Part shown: positions 8,447 through 17,902 of the stretch, piece after piece
How positions within the stretch are numbered: position 1 is the stretch's first letter
How the letters are laid out: the number at the start of each line of letters is the position of its first letter
DNA from: Candidatus Contendobacter odensis Run_B_J11
Lineage (GTDB): Bacteria > Pseudomonadota > Gammaproteobacteria > Competibacterales > Competibacteraceae
Assembly: GCF_000531125.1 (NCBI RefSeq)
Contig: NZ_CBTK010000113.1
Location: 1-64,000 of the forward strand
DNA length: 64,000 bases
Direction: 5' to 3'
The notes under the pieces: model-generated
What the model saw: the letters and a program-made list of their open reading frames with translations, nothing else
Told to the model about the DNA's origin: nothing
The model's database searches: none
Program-made: the position numbers and the translations under genes

Positions 8447-9211
8447 TTACAGATTGGCCGAACGCCACCACTGATTATGTTCCCGACGCAGCACTTCGTG
8501 CGAAGGCATCGGATAGAACGCCAGGTCGGGGCCATTACCCATGTAAAAACCCCTCTTGACCATCCGGTACGGGAATTCCAGTGAATGCACCCGATGCACC
8601 AGCTTGCTTTGCTTGGAATTGGGGTCCACTTCCAGCAGAGCCTCGCGCAGGTGGTGGATAAACGAGTAGGGGAGATCACCCAGCGCCCCGTTTTCGGGGT
8701 CCGTCGCCAGCGCACCCAAACCCAATTCGACGAAACAGAGACCGGGGAAGCGGATGAATTTGGCCGGCTGCTCGGTGACGCCGGTATAGTAGTCCACTGC
8801 ATCGAGCGCACTGACCACCAGGCTGTTCACCGGGGCCAGATCCTGATACATGTGCAGGCCCGGCCCTTCCCGTGGCGTAATCTTGCCCGGCTCAAGACCC
8901 AGGGTATGGCCGTAGGCGGTGGTCAGGTAAAGCTTGCCCAATGCGCTGACCGGAATGTGTTCCAGCACCCGGTAGACCGAAATGTAGACCGAGTTTTTTG
9001 GCGTCCCATCCGGGTGTGCGGTGCAACGGGTCAGTCCCTCATCGATATTGAAAAATTCGTGACGGAACGCGGGATCAACCTCGAAAAAGATCGCTTGTCC
9101 CTTGGACTTGTATTTGTGGCCGGTGGCGTAGTACTGACCGAATTGTTCCGGGGTGAGCATGGACGCGATCAGCGCTTCGGGGATGAGCGAGAAGTAAAGA
9201 TGCATGGTCAT
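8447..9211 (-). CDS. unrecognised 254-residue protein
   Basis: I do not recognise this protein. The start (MTMHLYFSLIPEALIASMLTPEQF) is chosen because a GGAGAG lies 13 bases upstream; the extra upstream frame reads like non-coding sequence. The product is acidic-to-neutral, has no signal peptide or membrane segment, and has even codon use like its neighbours. Notable features are an aromatic-rich N-terminus, DPAFRHEFFNIDEG, a SVYISVYRVLEHIPVSALGKLYL segment and a C-terminal region rich in Arg/Trp (HNQWWRSANL). It is monocistronic: rnd is convergent on one side and a 285-base gap lies on the other. A soluble cytosolic role is likely, but the function is unknown. Confidence 0.7.
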   Translation of the reverse strand: MTMHLYFSLIPEALIASMLTPEQFGQYYATGHKYKSKGQAIFFEVDPAFRHEFFNIDEGLTRCTAHPDGTPKNSVYISVYRVLEHIPVSALGKLYLTTAYGHTLGLEPGKITPREGPGLHMYQDLAPVNSLVVSALDAVDYYTGVTEQPAKFIRFPGLCFVELGLGALATDPENGALGDLPYSFIHHLREALLEVDPNSKQSKLVHRVHSLEFPYRMVKRGFYMGNGPDLAFYPMPSHEVLRREHNQWWRSANL

Positions 9212-9496
9212 GGTGGTATTGCCCTCTCCAGGGTTTGGGAATGGTTTGACAGAAAACCTTTGCTTTAGGACAGCGAATTGTCGCAGGGGCGTCAAGGTAG
9301 AGTGTTCGCGCACGGATGGGGAAGGTCTCCTTTCACCCTGAGCAACAGGCCCCGGTTCGTTGCGAACGGCGTCGCTAAACTTAATTATGGTAGTTCATTG
9401 CGTGGATACGGTGAAGCAATCCTTAAATGGACACGATCCAAACCTACCGCATCAATCCTTCGATTTCAGCCTGAGTCTCCATCCCGTCCTCTCGGT

Positions 9497-11599
9497 TCAG
9501 GGAATGGTCGCCCCGGATCGAGCCAGTTCAGCGTCCAGATCGGCCAGTGTCGTGATCGGCGGCAGACATTTTAACCCGCTACAGAGATAAGCCGTCACCG
9601 GCGCAGCACTCACTCGTCGCTCGGCCAGCAGTCCAGTTGGCACGCGGGCATCGGTGGGAATGGCCAATGTCAGTCGGTGCGGCGCGTAGGATCTGGCGCA
9701 ACGATCCCGCCATGCTTCCAGCGCTGCCGCCTCACTGCCTCGCAGCACGATGATCTGCACGGGATCCAGGTAGTCTTCCAGCGCCATCAACAGCGAGTTA
9801 CAGGCGGTGGGAATCTGCTGGAGCGCCGGCCAGGCCCAGCGCAGGGTTCGTTCCGCCGCTTCCAGATACGCCATCCGCCCGGTGAGATGCCCCAGTTTTA
9901 ACAGCACTTGCGCCGCGACGCCATTGCCGGACGGCAGGGCGTCGTCGTGTACCGGTTTGGGCCGCTGAATCAGCGCTTCATGATCGCTGGTGGTGAAATA
10001 AAAGCCGCCCGCCTCGCGATCCTCGAATTGATCGAGCAACACCTCGGCCAGCGTCAGGGCGAAATCCAGATCACCATCCCGCCAGCGACATTGCAGCAGT
10101 TCCAGAATGCCGTCTATCAGGAAAGCGTAGTCATCCAGATAGGCATTCAGCCGCGACTGCCCGTCCTTGTAAACCGCCAGCAAACGGCCATTTTTCCATA
10201 ACTGGGCGCGGATAAAATCGAGGGCGCGTTCCGCCGAAGCCACCAAGTCCGCTCGGTCCAGATGGCGGCCCGCTATCGCCATGCCTCGAATCATCAGCCC
10301 ATTCCAGGCAGTGAGAATCTTCTCGTCGCGACCCGGCCAGATCCGTTGCGAGCGAGCCTCGAACAGCCTCTGCCGAGCCGATCTCAGCCACTCGGCGACT
10401 TGCACCGGGGGGACACTCAACCGGCGAGCCAGTTCGGAAGCCTCGGCAGTGACCCGCAAATGCCAGGCGTGGTTTTCAAAATTGGGCGGCTGTTCCAGTC
10501 CGTAACAGACGGCGAAGGCGAGATATTCCTCAGTGCTGTTCAATAGTGCGCGGACCTGATCGGGGGTCCACAGGTAGAACGTGCCTTCCTTGCCTTCGGA
10601 GTCGGCGTCCAGCGTGGCGTAATAGCCACCGTCCGGCGCTTGCATCTCTCGCACCGTCCAGTCGCCGGTTTCCGCTGCGACCGTGTGGAACAGCGGTTCC
10701 TGAGTCAGTTGCCCGATCTGGCTGTAAAGCGCCAGCAGCGGGCCGTTGTCGTACAGCATTTTCTCGAAGTGGGGAATCTGCCATTCGGCATCCACCGAGT
10801 AGCGGCAAAAGCCGCCGCCCAGATGGTCGTAAATTCCGCCCAGCGCCATTTTGCGCAGAGTGAGCGACACTGCGGTTTCAGCCTGCGGGTCCGGTTCACC
10901 GCGCTGGATGCTACCAGCCCAATGCCGCAGCAGCCGTTCCAGATTGACGGGATGCGGGAATTTGGGGGCGCCGCCGAAACCGCCATGCACCGGATCGAAG
11001 CTGCGGATGAGTTGCTGGTATCCGACCTGGAGCGGCGCTGCGGTCAGCACCGTATCGGCGGCGGCGGATGGGGTGGCGACTTCGGCGCGCAGGGCCTCCA
11101 ACAACGCCCGATTCTGCTGGCGGAGTTCGGGCGCGTGCTGGTGGTAATGGTGATTGACCCGTTGCAGGATTTCGACGAAAGCCGGCATTCCGTAGCGGGG
11201 CGTTTTGGGAAAATAAGTGCCACCAACGAAGGGAATCTGATCGTCGTGGGTCAGAAACAGGGTGAGCGGCCAGCCACCGGATCGCTGATGCAGCATGTGG
11301 AAAGCAGTCTGGTAAATTTTGTCGAGGTCGGGCCGTTCCTCGCGATCCACCTTGATGTTGATGAACAGCTTGTTCATGACTTGGGCGGTAGCTTCGTCCT
11401 CAAACGACTCATGCGCCATGACGTGGCACCAGTGGCAGGCTGAGTAACCGATGGACAGCAGGATTGGTTTGCCTTCGCAGTGGGCTTTTTCCAGCGCTTC
11501 CGCACCCCAGGGATACCAGTCCACCGGGTTGTGCGCATGTTGGCGCAGATAGGGACTGGTCTGGTGAATCAAGCGGTTGGTGTGCGAGTGTTCGGACAT
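9497..11599 (-). CDS. YyaL/DUF255 family protein (thioredoxin fold plus glycosidase-like domain)
   Basis: This 700-residue protein is of the YyaL/spermatogenesis-associated-20 type. The N-terminal domain (about 1-165) is a thioredoxin-like DUF255 module starting [24 protein letters not shown], with a CHWC redox motif at about 55-58. The remainder is an (alpha/alpha)6-barrel-like region similar to N-acylglucosamine 2-epimerases, with family segments HFEKMLYDN and [11 protein letters not shown]. The start ([10 protein letters not shown]) is chosen because family similarity begins at NRLIHQ. The biochemical function of the family is poorly known. No signal peptide is present, so it is likely cytosolic. 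It stands alone between a gap and the trp genes. Confidence 0.92.
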   Translation of the reverse strand: MSEHSHTNRLIHQTSPYLRQHAHNPVDWYPWGAEALEKAHCEGKPILLSIGYSACHWCHVMAHESFEDEATAQVMNKLFINIKVDREERPDLDKIYQTAFHMLHQRSGGWPLTLFLTHDDQIPFVGGTYFPKTPRYGMPAFVEILQRVNHHYHQHAPELRQQNRALLEALRAEVATPSAAADTVLTAAPLQVGYQQLIRSFDPVHGGFGGAPKFPHPVNLERLLRHWAGSIQRGEPDPQAETAVSLTLRKMALGGIYDHLGGGFCRYSVDAEWQIPHFEKMLYDNGPLLALYSQIGQLTQEPLFHTVAAETGDWTVREMQAPDGGYYATLDADSEGKEGTFYLWTPDQVRALLNSTEEYLAFAVCYGLEQPPNFENHAWHLRVTAEASELARRLSVPPVQVAEWLRSARQRLFEARSQRIWPGRDEKILTAWNGLMIRGMAIAGRHLDRADLVASAERALDFIRAQLWKNGRLLAVYKDGQSRLNAYLDDYAFLIDGILELLQCRWRDGDLDFALTLAEVLLDQFEDREAGGFYFTTSDHEALIQRPKPVHDDALPSGNGVAAQVLLKLGHLTGRMAYLEAAERTLRWAWPALQQIPTACNSLLMALEDYLDPVQIIVLRGSEAAALEAWRDRCARSYAPHRLTLAIPTDARVPTGLLAERRVSAAPVTAYLCSGLKCLPPITTLADLDAELARSGATIP

Positions 11600-11909
11600 G
11601 GCGGGTTTCCAGTGGGCGGCGCGGCAGAGGGAACGCAACGGTTTCCATGAGTCCGTGCGGGGTGGCGGATGGTTCCTTGTCTAAGTGCCATCGGTGTCAG
11701 CGGAAGTTGCTAATGTTTGCTAGTCCAAAGCTGGCGGCGATGCCGCTTTCGACTGTAAAAAATTCTGACGATTAAGTATAAACCCGTATGTCAACGCACA
11801 CCTTGCGTTCGTGGTATCGTTCCCAAACCTTTAGCACTACGGGTATCCCCAGAAATAGCAGGTATTATTGCGGGTATAAACCGCTGTAACTGGAAATAGA
11901 TTTTAATGA
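11600..11909. other. intergenic region with no gene seen
   Basis: This AT-richer stretch lies between the divergent yyaL-like gene and trpG. No credible ORF or RNA gene is seen. A TATAAA lies near 11873-11878, but no good -35 at the right spacing was found, so no promoter is called. Confidence 0.4.
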
Positions 11910-12024
11910 CAGGACTTTCGCCCGGCAGGCATCCTGTGTCATACCAGTGGAAACCGGTAGCCACGGTTTTTAACCGATTACTGGATTCCTGCTTTCGCCG
12001 GAATGACGGAAAGCGAAAGTCCTG
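11910..12024. repeat. 115-bp palindromic MITE-like repeat, copy 1
   Basis: The element is bounded by inverted ends (CAGGACTTTCGC at the left, GCGAAAGTCCTG at the right). Its interior includes ACTGGATTCCTG and GCCGGAATGACGGAAAG. A copy of the same 115-base length with diverged ends is at 18564-18678. It carries no ORF. It ends 26 bases before the trpG start, so it must sit in or next to the trp promoter or leader. Confidence 0.75.
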
Positions 12025-12050
12025 AATTAAAAAAATGAGGTAGCCGCGCC

Positions 12051-12632
12051 ATGCTGCTGATGATCGATAACTACGATTCCTTCACCTACAACCTGGTGCA
12101 ATATCTCGGTGAGCTGGGCGAAGACGTACAGGTGGTCCGCAATGACCAAATCACCCCTGCTGAAATTGCCGAAATGCGCCCGGAGCGCATTGTGTTATCT
12201 CCCGGTCCCTGCACCCCCACTGAAGCGGGCATATCGCTGGCCGCGATTGCACGCTTCGCCGGTGAAATTCCATTGTTCGGTGTCTGCCTCGGTCACCAGA
12301 GTATCGGCCAAGCCTTCGGCGGCCACATCGTTCGCGCCGGTCAGGTGATGCACGGCAAGACCTCTGCGGTTTACCATCACGGCCAAGGGGTGTTTACCGG
12401 GCTGCCCAACCCGTTTACCGTGGTGCGCTATCATTCGCTGGTGATTGAGAAAGCCACCGCGCCGGACTGTCTGGAGATCACCGCCTGGACCCAGACCCCG
12501 AACGGCGAGATCGACGCAATCATGGGGGTGCGTCATAAAACCCTACCGGTCGAAGGAGTGCAGTTTCATCCTGAATCGATCCTGACGGAACACGGCCATG
12601 CCCTGCTGCGCAATTTCCTCACCCGGCATTGA
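12051..12632 (+). CDS. trpG: anthranilate/aminodeoxychorismate synthase glutaminase component
   Basis: This 193-residue class I glutamine amidotransferase supplies ammonia for anthranilate (TrpG) or aminodeoxychorismate (PabA) synthesis. The catalytic triad is visible: Cys79 in FGVCLGHQ, and His173 and Glu175 in VQFHPES. It opens with [14 protein letters not shown]. It sits directly ahead of trpD and trpC, so the tryptophan role is favoured, though in many Proteobacteria one protein serves both pathways. trpE is not in the window. A GAGG lies about ten bases before the ATG, and a 115-bp repeat lies just upstream. Confidence 0.95.
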   Translation: MLLMIDNYDSFTYNLVQYLGELGEDVQVVRNDQITPAEIAEMRPERIVLSPGPCTPTEAGISLAAIARFAGEIPLFGVCLGHQSIGQAFGGHIVRAGQVMHGKTSAVYHHGQGVFTGLPNPFTVVRYHSLVIEKATAPDCLEITAWTQTPNGEIDAIMGVRHKTLPVEGVQFHPESILTEHGHALLRNFLTRH

Positions 12633-12652
12633 ACGCTCTGGAGAACCGCCTG

Positions 12653-13687
12653 ATGTCCATCACTCCGCAGGAAGCCCTGCAACGCGCTATCGAACACCGC
12701 GAGATTTTCTACGATGAAATGCTGTCGCTGATGCGGCAGATCATGGCGGGCGAGATTTCCCCAGTGATGACCGCCGCGATTCTTGCCGGCCTGCGGGTCA
12801 AGAAAGAAACCATCGGCGAGATTACCGCCGCCGCGACGGTGATGCGTGAATTGTCCACCAAGGTTCAGGTTCCGCCGCCACATGAGCATTTCGTAGATAT
12901 TGTCGGCACCGGCGGCGATGGCTCGCACACTTTTAATATCTCCACCGCCGCCATGTTTGTCGTCGCCGCTGCCGGCGCTCGCGTCGCCAAGCATGGCAAT
13001 CGCGGCGTTTCATCCAAATCCGGCAGCGCCGACGTGCTGGAAGCGCTGGGCGCACGGATCGATCTCCAAGCCGAACAGGTGGCTGAGTGCATTCAAGCCA
13101 CTGGCCTCGGCTTCATGTTCGCGCCCAACCATCATTCGGCGATGAAAAACGTCGCGCCGGTTCGCCGCGAGATGGGAATACGCACTATTTTTAACATCCT
13201 CGGCCCGTTGACCAATCCGGCAGGTGCGCCCAATCAGTTGATGGGGGTCTTTCATCCCGATCTGGTCGGTATCCAAGTGCGGGTGATGCAGCGGCTCGGC
13301 GCGCATCATGTGCTGGTAGTGTGGGGCAAGGACGGCATGGATGAAATCTCGCTGGGCGCGGCGACGCTGGTGGGCGAACTCAAAAACGGCGAGATTGTGG
13401 AGTACGAGATTCACCCGGAAGATTTCGGGTTGGCGATGATGTCCAATCGCGGCCTCAAGGTCGAAACCGCCGAACAATCAAAAGCGATGTTATTGACGGC
13501 ATTGAATAACGAACCCGGCACGCCCCGCGATATTGTGGCGCTCAACGCTGGCGCGGCGCTGTATGCGGCTAACCTCAGCGACTCGATTGGCGAGGGTATT
13601 CGGCTGGCGCAGGAAACGCTCGCCAGCGGCGCGGCGCGAGCCAAGCTGGACGACTTCGTGCGCTGCACTCAGAAACTGGCGTCATGA
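12653..13687 (+). CDS. trpD: anthranilate phosphoribosyltransferase
   Basis: The enzyme transfers phosphoribose from PRPP to anthranilate, the second step of tryptophan synthesis. Family motifs are present: [17 protein letters not shown] (the GTGGD PRPP loop) and [21 protein letters not shown]. The ATG at 12653 ([10 protein letters not shown]) is preferred over a TTG at 12629 because a GGAG lies about ten bases upstream and the first nine residues of the longer form are not family-like. The product is 344 residues, the usual size. Its stop overlaps the trpC start as ATGA, giving translational coupling. Confidence 0.96.
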   Translation: MSITPQEALQRAIEHREIFYDEMLSLMRQIMAGEISPVMTAAILAGLRVKKETIGEITAAATVMRELSTKVQVPPPHEHFVDIVGTGGDGSHTFNISTAAMFVVAAAGARVAKHGNRGVSSKSGSADVLEALGARIDLQAEQVAECIQATGLGFMFAPNHHSAMKNVAPVRREMGIRTIFNILGPLTNPAGAPNQLMGVFHPDLVGIQVRVMQRLGAHHVLVVWGKDGMDEISLGAATLVGELKNGEIVEYEIHPEDFGLAMMSNRGLKVETAEQSKAMLLTALNNEPGTPRDIVALNAGAALYAANLSDSIGEGIRLAQETLASGAARAKLDDFVRCTQKLAS

Positions 13688-14484
13688 GCGACGCGCCCGA
13701 TATTCTGAAAAAGATCCTTGCGCGCAAGGTTGAAGAAATCGCCGAGCGCAGCAACCGGTTGAGCTTGCAAGAGTTAATCCGACGGGTTGAGAAGCTGCCG
13801 CCGCCGCGTCCTTTGCTGGATCGACTGGAACAGACGATTGCTCTAGGTCGACCAGCGGTCATTGCTGAAATCAAGCGAGCCTCGCCGAGCAAGGGCTTGT
13901 TGCGCGATCCATTTCTGCCGGCGGAAATTGCGCGAAGCTACGCCGCCGCCGGTGCGGCGTGCCTGTCGGTACTCACCGACCGCGATTTTTTCCAAGGTCA
14001 TGAGGATTATTTGCAGGAAGCGCGGGCGGCTTGCGAACTGCCGGCGCTGCGCAAGGATTTCATCATCGATCCGTATCAAGTCTATGAAGCGCGACGGATC
14101 GGAGCCGATGGCATCCTGCTCATTGTCGCGGCGCTGGAGGACGCGGCGCTGCGGGACTTGGCGCGACTGGCGGCGGATTTGAAAATGGATGTGCTGGTGG
14201 AAATCCACGATGCTGATGAGCTGGAACGGGCGCTGGCGATTGACGCGCCGCTCATCGGCATCAACAACCGCAACTTGCGCACCTTTGCAACCCGGCTGGA
14301 CGTGACGCTGAATCTGTTGTCCCGGATTCCGCCGGATCGCGTCGTGGTCACTGAAAGCGGCATTCATACCCCAGCGGATGTGGCGCTGATGCGCGCACAT
14401 GGCGTTCATGCTTTTCTGGTGGGCGAGGCGTTCATGCGGGCGGATGACCCCGGCGCGAAACTGGCGGAATTATTTGGCGTTTGA
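13684..14484 (+). CDS. trpC: indole-3-glycerol phosphate synthase
   Basis: This TIM-barrel enzyme makes indole-3-glycerol phosphate from CdRP. The 266-residue length is typical of the monofunctional form. Diagnostic segments are visible: [15 protein letters not shown] (substrate-binding Lys), [37 protein letters not shown] and [12 protein letters not shown]. There is no fused PRAI (TrpF) domain. It overlaps the trpD stop by four bases and is followed 34 bases later by the OsmC-like gene, which may be a readthrough partner. Confidence 0.97.
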   Translation: MSDAPDILKKILARKVEEIAERSNRLSLQELIRRVEKLPPPRPLLDRLEQTIALGRPAVIAEIKRASPSKGLLRDPFLPAEIARSYAAAGAACLSVLTDRDFFQGHEDYLQEARAACELPALRKDFIIDPYQVYEARRIGADGILLIVAALEDAALRDLARLAADLKMDVLVEIHDADELERALAIDAPLIGINNRNLRTFATRLDVTLNLLSRIPPDRVVVTESGIHTPADVALMRAHGVHAFLVGEAFMRADDPGAKLAELFGV

Positions 14485-14518
14485 AGGCGTCCCTTCATCA
14501 TTTTCAGGAGCGACCCTG

Positions 14519-14935
14519 ATGAAAACCCGCGTCACCTGGCTGGAAGATATGACCTATGTGGCCCAATCTCCGAGTGGACATGCCGTGGTGCTGGATGGCC
14601 CGCCGGAATTGGGCGGGCATAATCTTGGGCCACGCCCGATGGAAATGCTGCTGATGGGAATGGGCGGCTGCACTGCGATTGATGTCGTCAACATCCTGCG
14701 CAAAGCACGGCAGGATCTACGCGGCTGTGAAGTGCAACTCGAAGCCGAACGGGCTGATAGCGATCCCAAGGTGTTTACCGCTATCCATGTCCATTTCATC
14801 CTGACGGGCAAAAACCTGAGCGCCAAGCACGTCGAACGCGCCATTCAACTGTCGGCGGAAAAGTACTGCTCGGCCTCGATCATGCTCGGCCAAACCGCCA
14901 AAATCACCCACACTTCTGAAGTCCACGACGCCTGA
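14519..14935 (+). CDS. OsmC family protein
   Basis: This 138-residue OsmC/Ohr-superfamily protein typically reduces organic hydroperoxides with two cysteines. Both are visible, in MGGCTAIDV and EKYCSASIML. The start is MKTRVTWLEDMTYV, with AGGAG nine bases upstream; the frame extends further left only as a shadow of trpC. The subgroup with N-terminal MKxRVxW and HNLGPRPMEMLLMG resembles YhfA-type OsmC proteins rather than Ohr. It follows trpC closely, but no functional link with tryptophan synthesis is known. Confidence 0.9.
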   Translation: MKTRVTWLEDMTYVAQSPSGHAVVLDGPPELGGHNLGPRPMEMLLMGMGGCTAIDVVNILRKARQDLRGCEVQLEAERADSDPKVFTAIHVHFILTGKNLSAKHVERAIQLSAEKYCSASIMLGQTAKITHTSEVHDA

Positions 14936-15007
14936 GCGCCTCCGCTGCAAAATCTTGGTACTCAGAGGTGGCTCCGAAAATTTGGACCGGCTGATAAGTG
15001 CAATTCA

Positions 15008-16675
15008 TCAGCGATTACGTCCAGTAAACTCGGGGCCATGCGGCGACATTCCTGCTACTGGCCCTCTTCCTCGCCCTGCGGCAAATTGCGTTGTTCCCAT
15101 CCCCATGTCCACGAGAGGTTTTGAAAGTGGCCGCGCAGCCCGTTGTTGAATCGGACGACCGTCCACATCAATCGCCCGGTAGGGTCGGGTGGGACAGGCA
15201 TTCTCGCAAGCGCCGCAGCCAATGCAGAGCGCCTCCCGTACTTCCGGGATACTCAGGCCATCGTGATATGGAACCCTGTGAACAGCCTGAGTAGGACAGG
15301 CTTCTTCGCAGACACCGCAAGCGATGTGGTCAGTATGGACCATGCAATTGATGCGGATGAAGTGGGCCACGCCGAGTTGAACCGTTTGCTTGACGGTTAG
15401 ATCCAGCGGACGGATCGCGCCGGTCGGGCAAATCTGGCCGCAACGATTGCATTCGTAGCTGCAATAGCCGGCGGCAAAATCCAGGCGAGGTTGTAGCAAC
15501 CCGGACAGGCCGTATTCCAGCAGCGCCGGCTGCAATACACCATAGGGACAGGCGCTCACGCACAAATGACAGGCGATGCATAGATCGTTGAAGCGGGCCA
15601 GATTTCCAGCACCGGGTGGTGCAACCGGCCAAGTCTTGCGATTGGCCTGCACGGTCGGAATCCGGTTATACGGTGTCGCTTCGCCGCTGCCGGATCGGGA
15701 CAGCCCCGCCAGTCCAACCAGCGCTGTCGCACCCACCCGCAGCAACGCTCGCCGCGAAACTCTCCTCTCCTTGTGAGAGGTTGGGATGAGTGAAGGTGAG
15801 GGGTGAGATAGCACCGGCGTTGAACGGGCATAGCCGATGCCCTGGGCCTCACACACTGCGATGCAGTCGAAACAGGCTACGCAACGGCTGAAATCCACTT
15901 CCTTGGTTTTCAAGTGAATGCAACCGGCTTTGCAATGGATCGAACATTGGGCGCAAAGGATGCAGGCATCTTTGGGAATGCGGATTTTGAATACCGCGAA
16001 GCGCGATACCAGACCCAGCAGCGTACCCACAGGACAGAGTGTGTTGCAGAACAGTCGGCCCTTGGCCGCACTCAACCAGACCAGCCCGATCAGGAACAAC
16101 ACTGGAAAAACCAGCGTCGTCAGTAGCGGCGCTTTCCAATGCAATGGAAACGGCCCGCGCAGTCCCACTGCTTCCAGCAGCGATCCCACGCCATTGTGGG
16201 CGAAAATATAGAGCGGTCGCAGCAGATCGCCGACGATCCGGCCAAAATTGCTAAAAGGATCCAGCAGAACGACCGCCAGAATGCTGCCGCTCAGGAACAG
16301 TCCTACCGTCAGCGCCAGCACTGCGTAGCGCAGCGCGTCGTGCGGCTTCTGGTATTTGAACTTGATCTTGCGCGGCTTGCGAAGCTTGTCGGCAATGCGG
16401 ATCACGATGTCCTGAAGCACACCGAGCGGACAGAGCGCTGAACAATATACGCGGCCAAATAACAAAGTTAGCGCCAGCACCGCCAGAAAACCGGTTCCCG
16501 CCCACGCCAAAGTCTGGCTGAATTTCAGCAGCGACGGCACAAATTGCGGGTACAGCACTACGTTAGCCCCCGGCGCTTCTCCGATTTGCGCGAAATCCAT
16601 AAACAGTAGCGTAGTCAACACCAGGAACGTCAGCGCCACGATGACCCGGATTCGTTTTAGCTTTATCTGCTTCAT
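15008..16675 (-). CDS. NapH/NapG-like fused polyferredoxin membrane protein
   Basis: The 555-residue iron-sulfur protein has two halves. Residues 1-285 resemble NapH/NosR-type membrane ferredoxins, with four or five membrane segments, CxxxCP motifs at 78-83 and 210-215, and two [4Fe-4S] clusters at about 238-252 and 265-275. Residues 305-555 resemble NapG-like ferredoxins, beginning with a Tat-like SRRALLRVG motif at 307-315 and followed by four Cys clusters (366-377, 405-417, 453-460, 484-494). It probably carries electrons from quinol to a periplasmic acceptor. No nap, nos or nir genes are nearby, so the partner is unknown. An IS607 element ends 22 bases upstream and may have separated it from its own promoter. 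Confidence 0.85.
   Translation of the reverse strand: MKQIKLKRIRVIVALTFLVLTTLLFMDFAQIGEAPGANVVLYPQFVPSLLKFSQTLAWAGTGFLAVLALTLLFGRVYCSALCPLGVLQDIVIRIADKLRKPRKIKFKYQKPHDALRYAVLALTVGLFLSGSILAVVLLDPFSNFGRIVGDLLRPLYIFAHNGVGSLLEAVGLRGPFPLHWKAPLLTTLVFPVLFLIGLVWLSAAKGRLFCNTLCPVGTLLGLVSRFAVFKIRIPKDACILCAQCSIHCKAGCIHLKTKEVDFSRCVACFDCIAVCEAQGIGYARSTPVLSHPSPSLIPTSHKERRVSRRALLRVGATALVGLAGLSRSGSGEATPYNRIPTVQANRKTWPVAPPGAGNLARFNDLCIACHLCVSACPYGVLQPALLEYGLSGLLQPRLDFAAGYCSYECNRCGQICPTGAIRPLDLTVKQTVQLGVAHFIRINCMVHTDHIACGVCEEACPTQAVHRVPYHDGLSIPEVREALCIGCGACENACPTRPYRAIDVDGRPIQQRAARPLSKPLVDMGMGTTQFAAGRGRGPVAGMSPHGPEFTGRNR
15761..15811. repeat. dispersed-repeat-like segment inside the iron-sulfur fusion gene
   Basis: On the minus strand this segment contains CACCCCTCACC and CCAACCTCTC followed by a short AGGAGAGG palindrome. 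It resembles the CCCTCACCCCAACCC-type repeats scattered between genes in many Gammaproteobacteria. Here it is in frame and encodes the linker SHPSPSLIPTSHKERR between the two ferredoxin halves. The repeat assignment is from memory of the pattern. Confidence 0.45.
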
Positions 16676-16696
16676 GGTGATCCGCTCTCCGTTGCA

Positions 16697-17902
16697 TCAA
16701 CCATAGACAAATAATCCATGCGTGATTTCTTGCTTCAACGAGGCCGGTTTCGCCGGGGTCTTGCGACCGACGCCAGCGCCTTCCTCTCCACAGGCGTGAC
16801 TTCCCGTCCAACTGACGGTAGCCAGCGCTTCACGCTGGATATTCAACGCCGCGTTCACGTCGCGGTCGTGTTCCGCGTCGCAGTGGGCGCAGGTCCATTC
16901 ACGAACGGACAGCGGCATGGATTCGTGATAACCGCCGCACGCCGAGCACGTTTTGCTACTCGGAAACCAGCGATCCACCACCACGACCGTGCCGCCCGAC
17001 AACGCGGTTTTGTACTCCAACTGGCGGCGAAACTCGTAAAAGCCGATATCACTGATCGCGCGAGACCGTGTGGCGTTCGCCATCATCCCTTTGACGTTCA
17101 GGTCTTCGATGCCGATCAGACCGAAGCGCTGCGTCAACTCGGTGGTCGTTTTGTGCAAGAAGTCCTGCCGGACATGGGCGATGCGGGCGTGGATCTTCGC
17201 CAGTTGGACCGCCGATTTGCGCCGGTTGGCGCTGCCTTTTTGCGTGCGGGAATGCTGCCGGGAACGCCGTTTCATCCGCTGGAGATGCTTTTTCAGCGGT
17301 TTAGGACTGTCGATCTTTTCTCCGGTAGACAAGGTGATGGCCGTGGAAATGCCGAGATCAATCCCGACCGTCGCTTGGCTTTCGCCGACGGGTTCGGGAC
17401 GGTCCATCTCGACGGGAATGGAAATGAACCAGCGGTCGGCTTCGCGGCTCAAGGTGGCCGACAACGGCTTACCGTCCAATCGCAATTCTTCACGCAGCCG
17501 CACCCCACCGATTTTCGGTAATCGAATCCGTTGACCGTCAAAAGCGAAGGTGCCAGGGCCGTTGTCCAGCCGGGCGGAATCGTGAATGCCGCGTTTTTTG
17601 AAGCGCGGGAATTGGGATTGTTTTTGAAAGAAGCGCTGATAGGCGCGGCCCACATTCTTGATGGCTTGCTGCGGGACGGATTTGGGCAGATCGAGAATCC
17701 AGGGAAACTCGACCGGCTTGATCGCGTTGAATTGGCGACGCAAGGCCGCTTCATTGGGTTTTTCGCCCGCCTCAAACTGCCGTTGCCATTCCGCCAGCAC
17801 CCAGTTGTAGGCCAACCGGGATGCGCCGACGCACTGCCGGAACCGCGCCTCTTGAAGTTTATTGGGCTTGAGTTCAATCCGGTGGGTCAGGACGGTTCGC
17901 AT
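16697..17902 (-). CDS. tnpB: TnpB RNA-guided nuclease of IS607 element
   Basis: This 401-residue protein starts at MRTVLTHRIELKPN, the usual TnpB beginning; the longer frame upstream overlaps tnpA. The RuvC triad is complete: Asp182 in VGIDLGIST, Glu266 in IGIEDLNVKG and Asp348 in HDRDVNAALNI. A zinc ribbon is formed by Cys319, 322, 338 and 341. By established knowledge such TnpB proteins are omega-RNA-guided DNA nucleases that help the element persist at its donor site. The guide RNA normally derives from the 3' end of tnpB plus the adjacent flank, here around 16660-16800. The C-terminal GEEGAGVGRKTPAKPASLKQE segment matches the region that usually overlaps the omega RNA. Confidence 0.93.
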   Translation of the reverse strand: MRTVLTHRIELKPNKLQEARFRQCVGASRLAYNWVLAEWQRQFEAGEKPNEAALRRQFNAIKPVEFPWILDLPKSVPQQAIKNVGRAYQRFFQKQSQFPRFKKRGIHDSARLDNGPGTFAFDGQRIRLPKIGGVRLREELRLDGKPLSATLSREADRWFISIPVEMDRPEPVGESQATVGIDLGISTAITLSTGEKIDSPKPLKKHLQRMKRRSRQHSRTQKGSANRRKSAVQLAKIHARIAHVRQDFLHKTTTELTQRFGLIGIEDLNVKGMMANATRSRAISDIGFYEFRRQLEYKTALSGGTVVVVDRWFPSSKTCSACGGYHESMPLSVREWTCAHCDAEHDRDVNAALNIQREALATVSWTGSHACGEEGAGVGRKTPAKPASLKQEITHGLFVYG

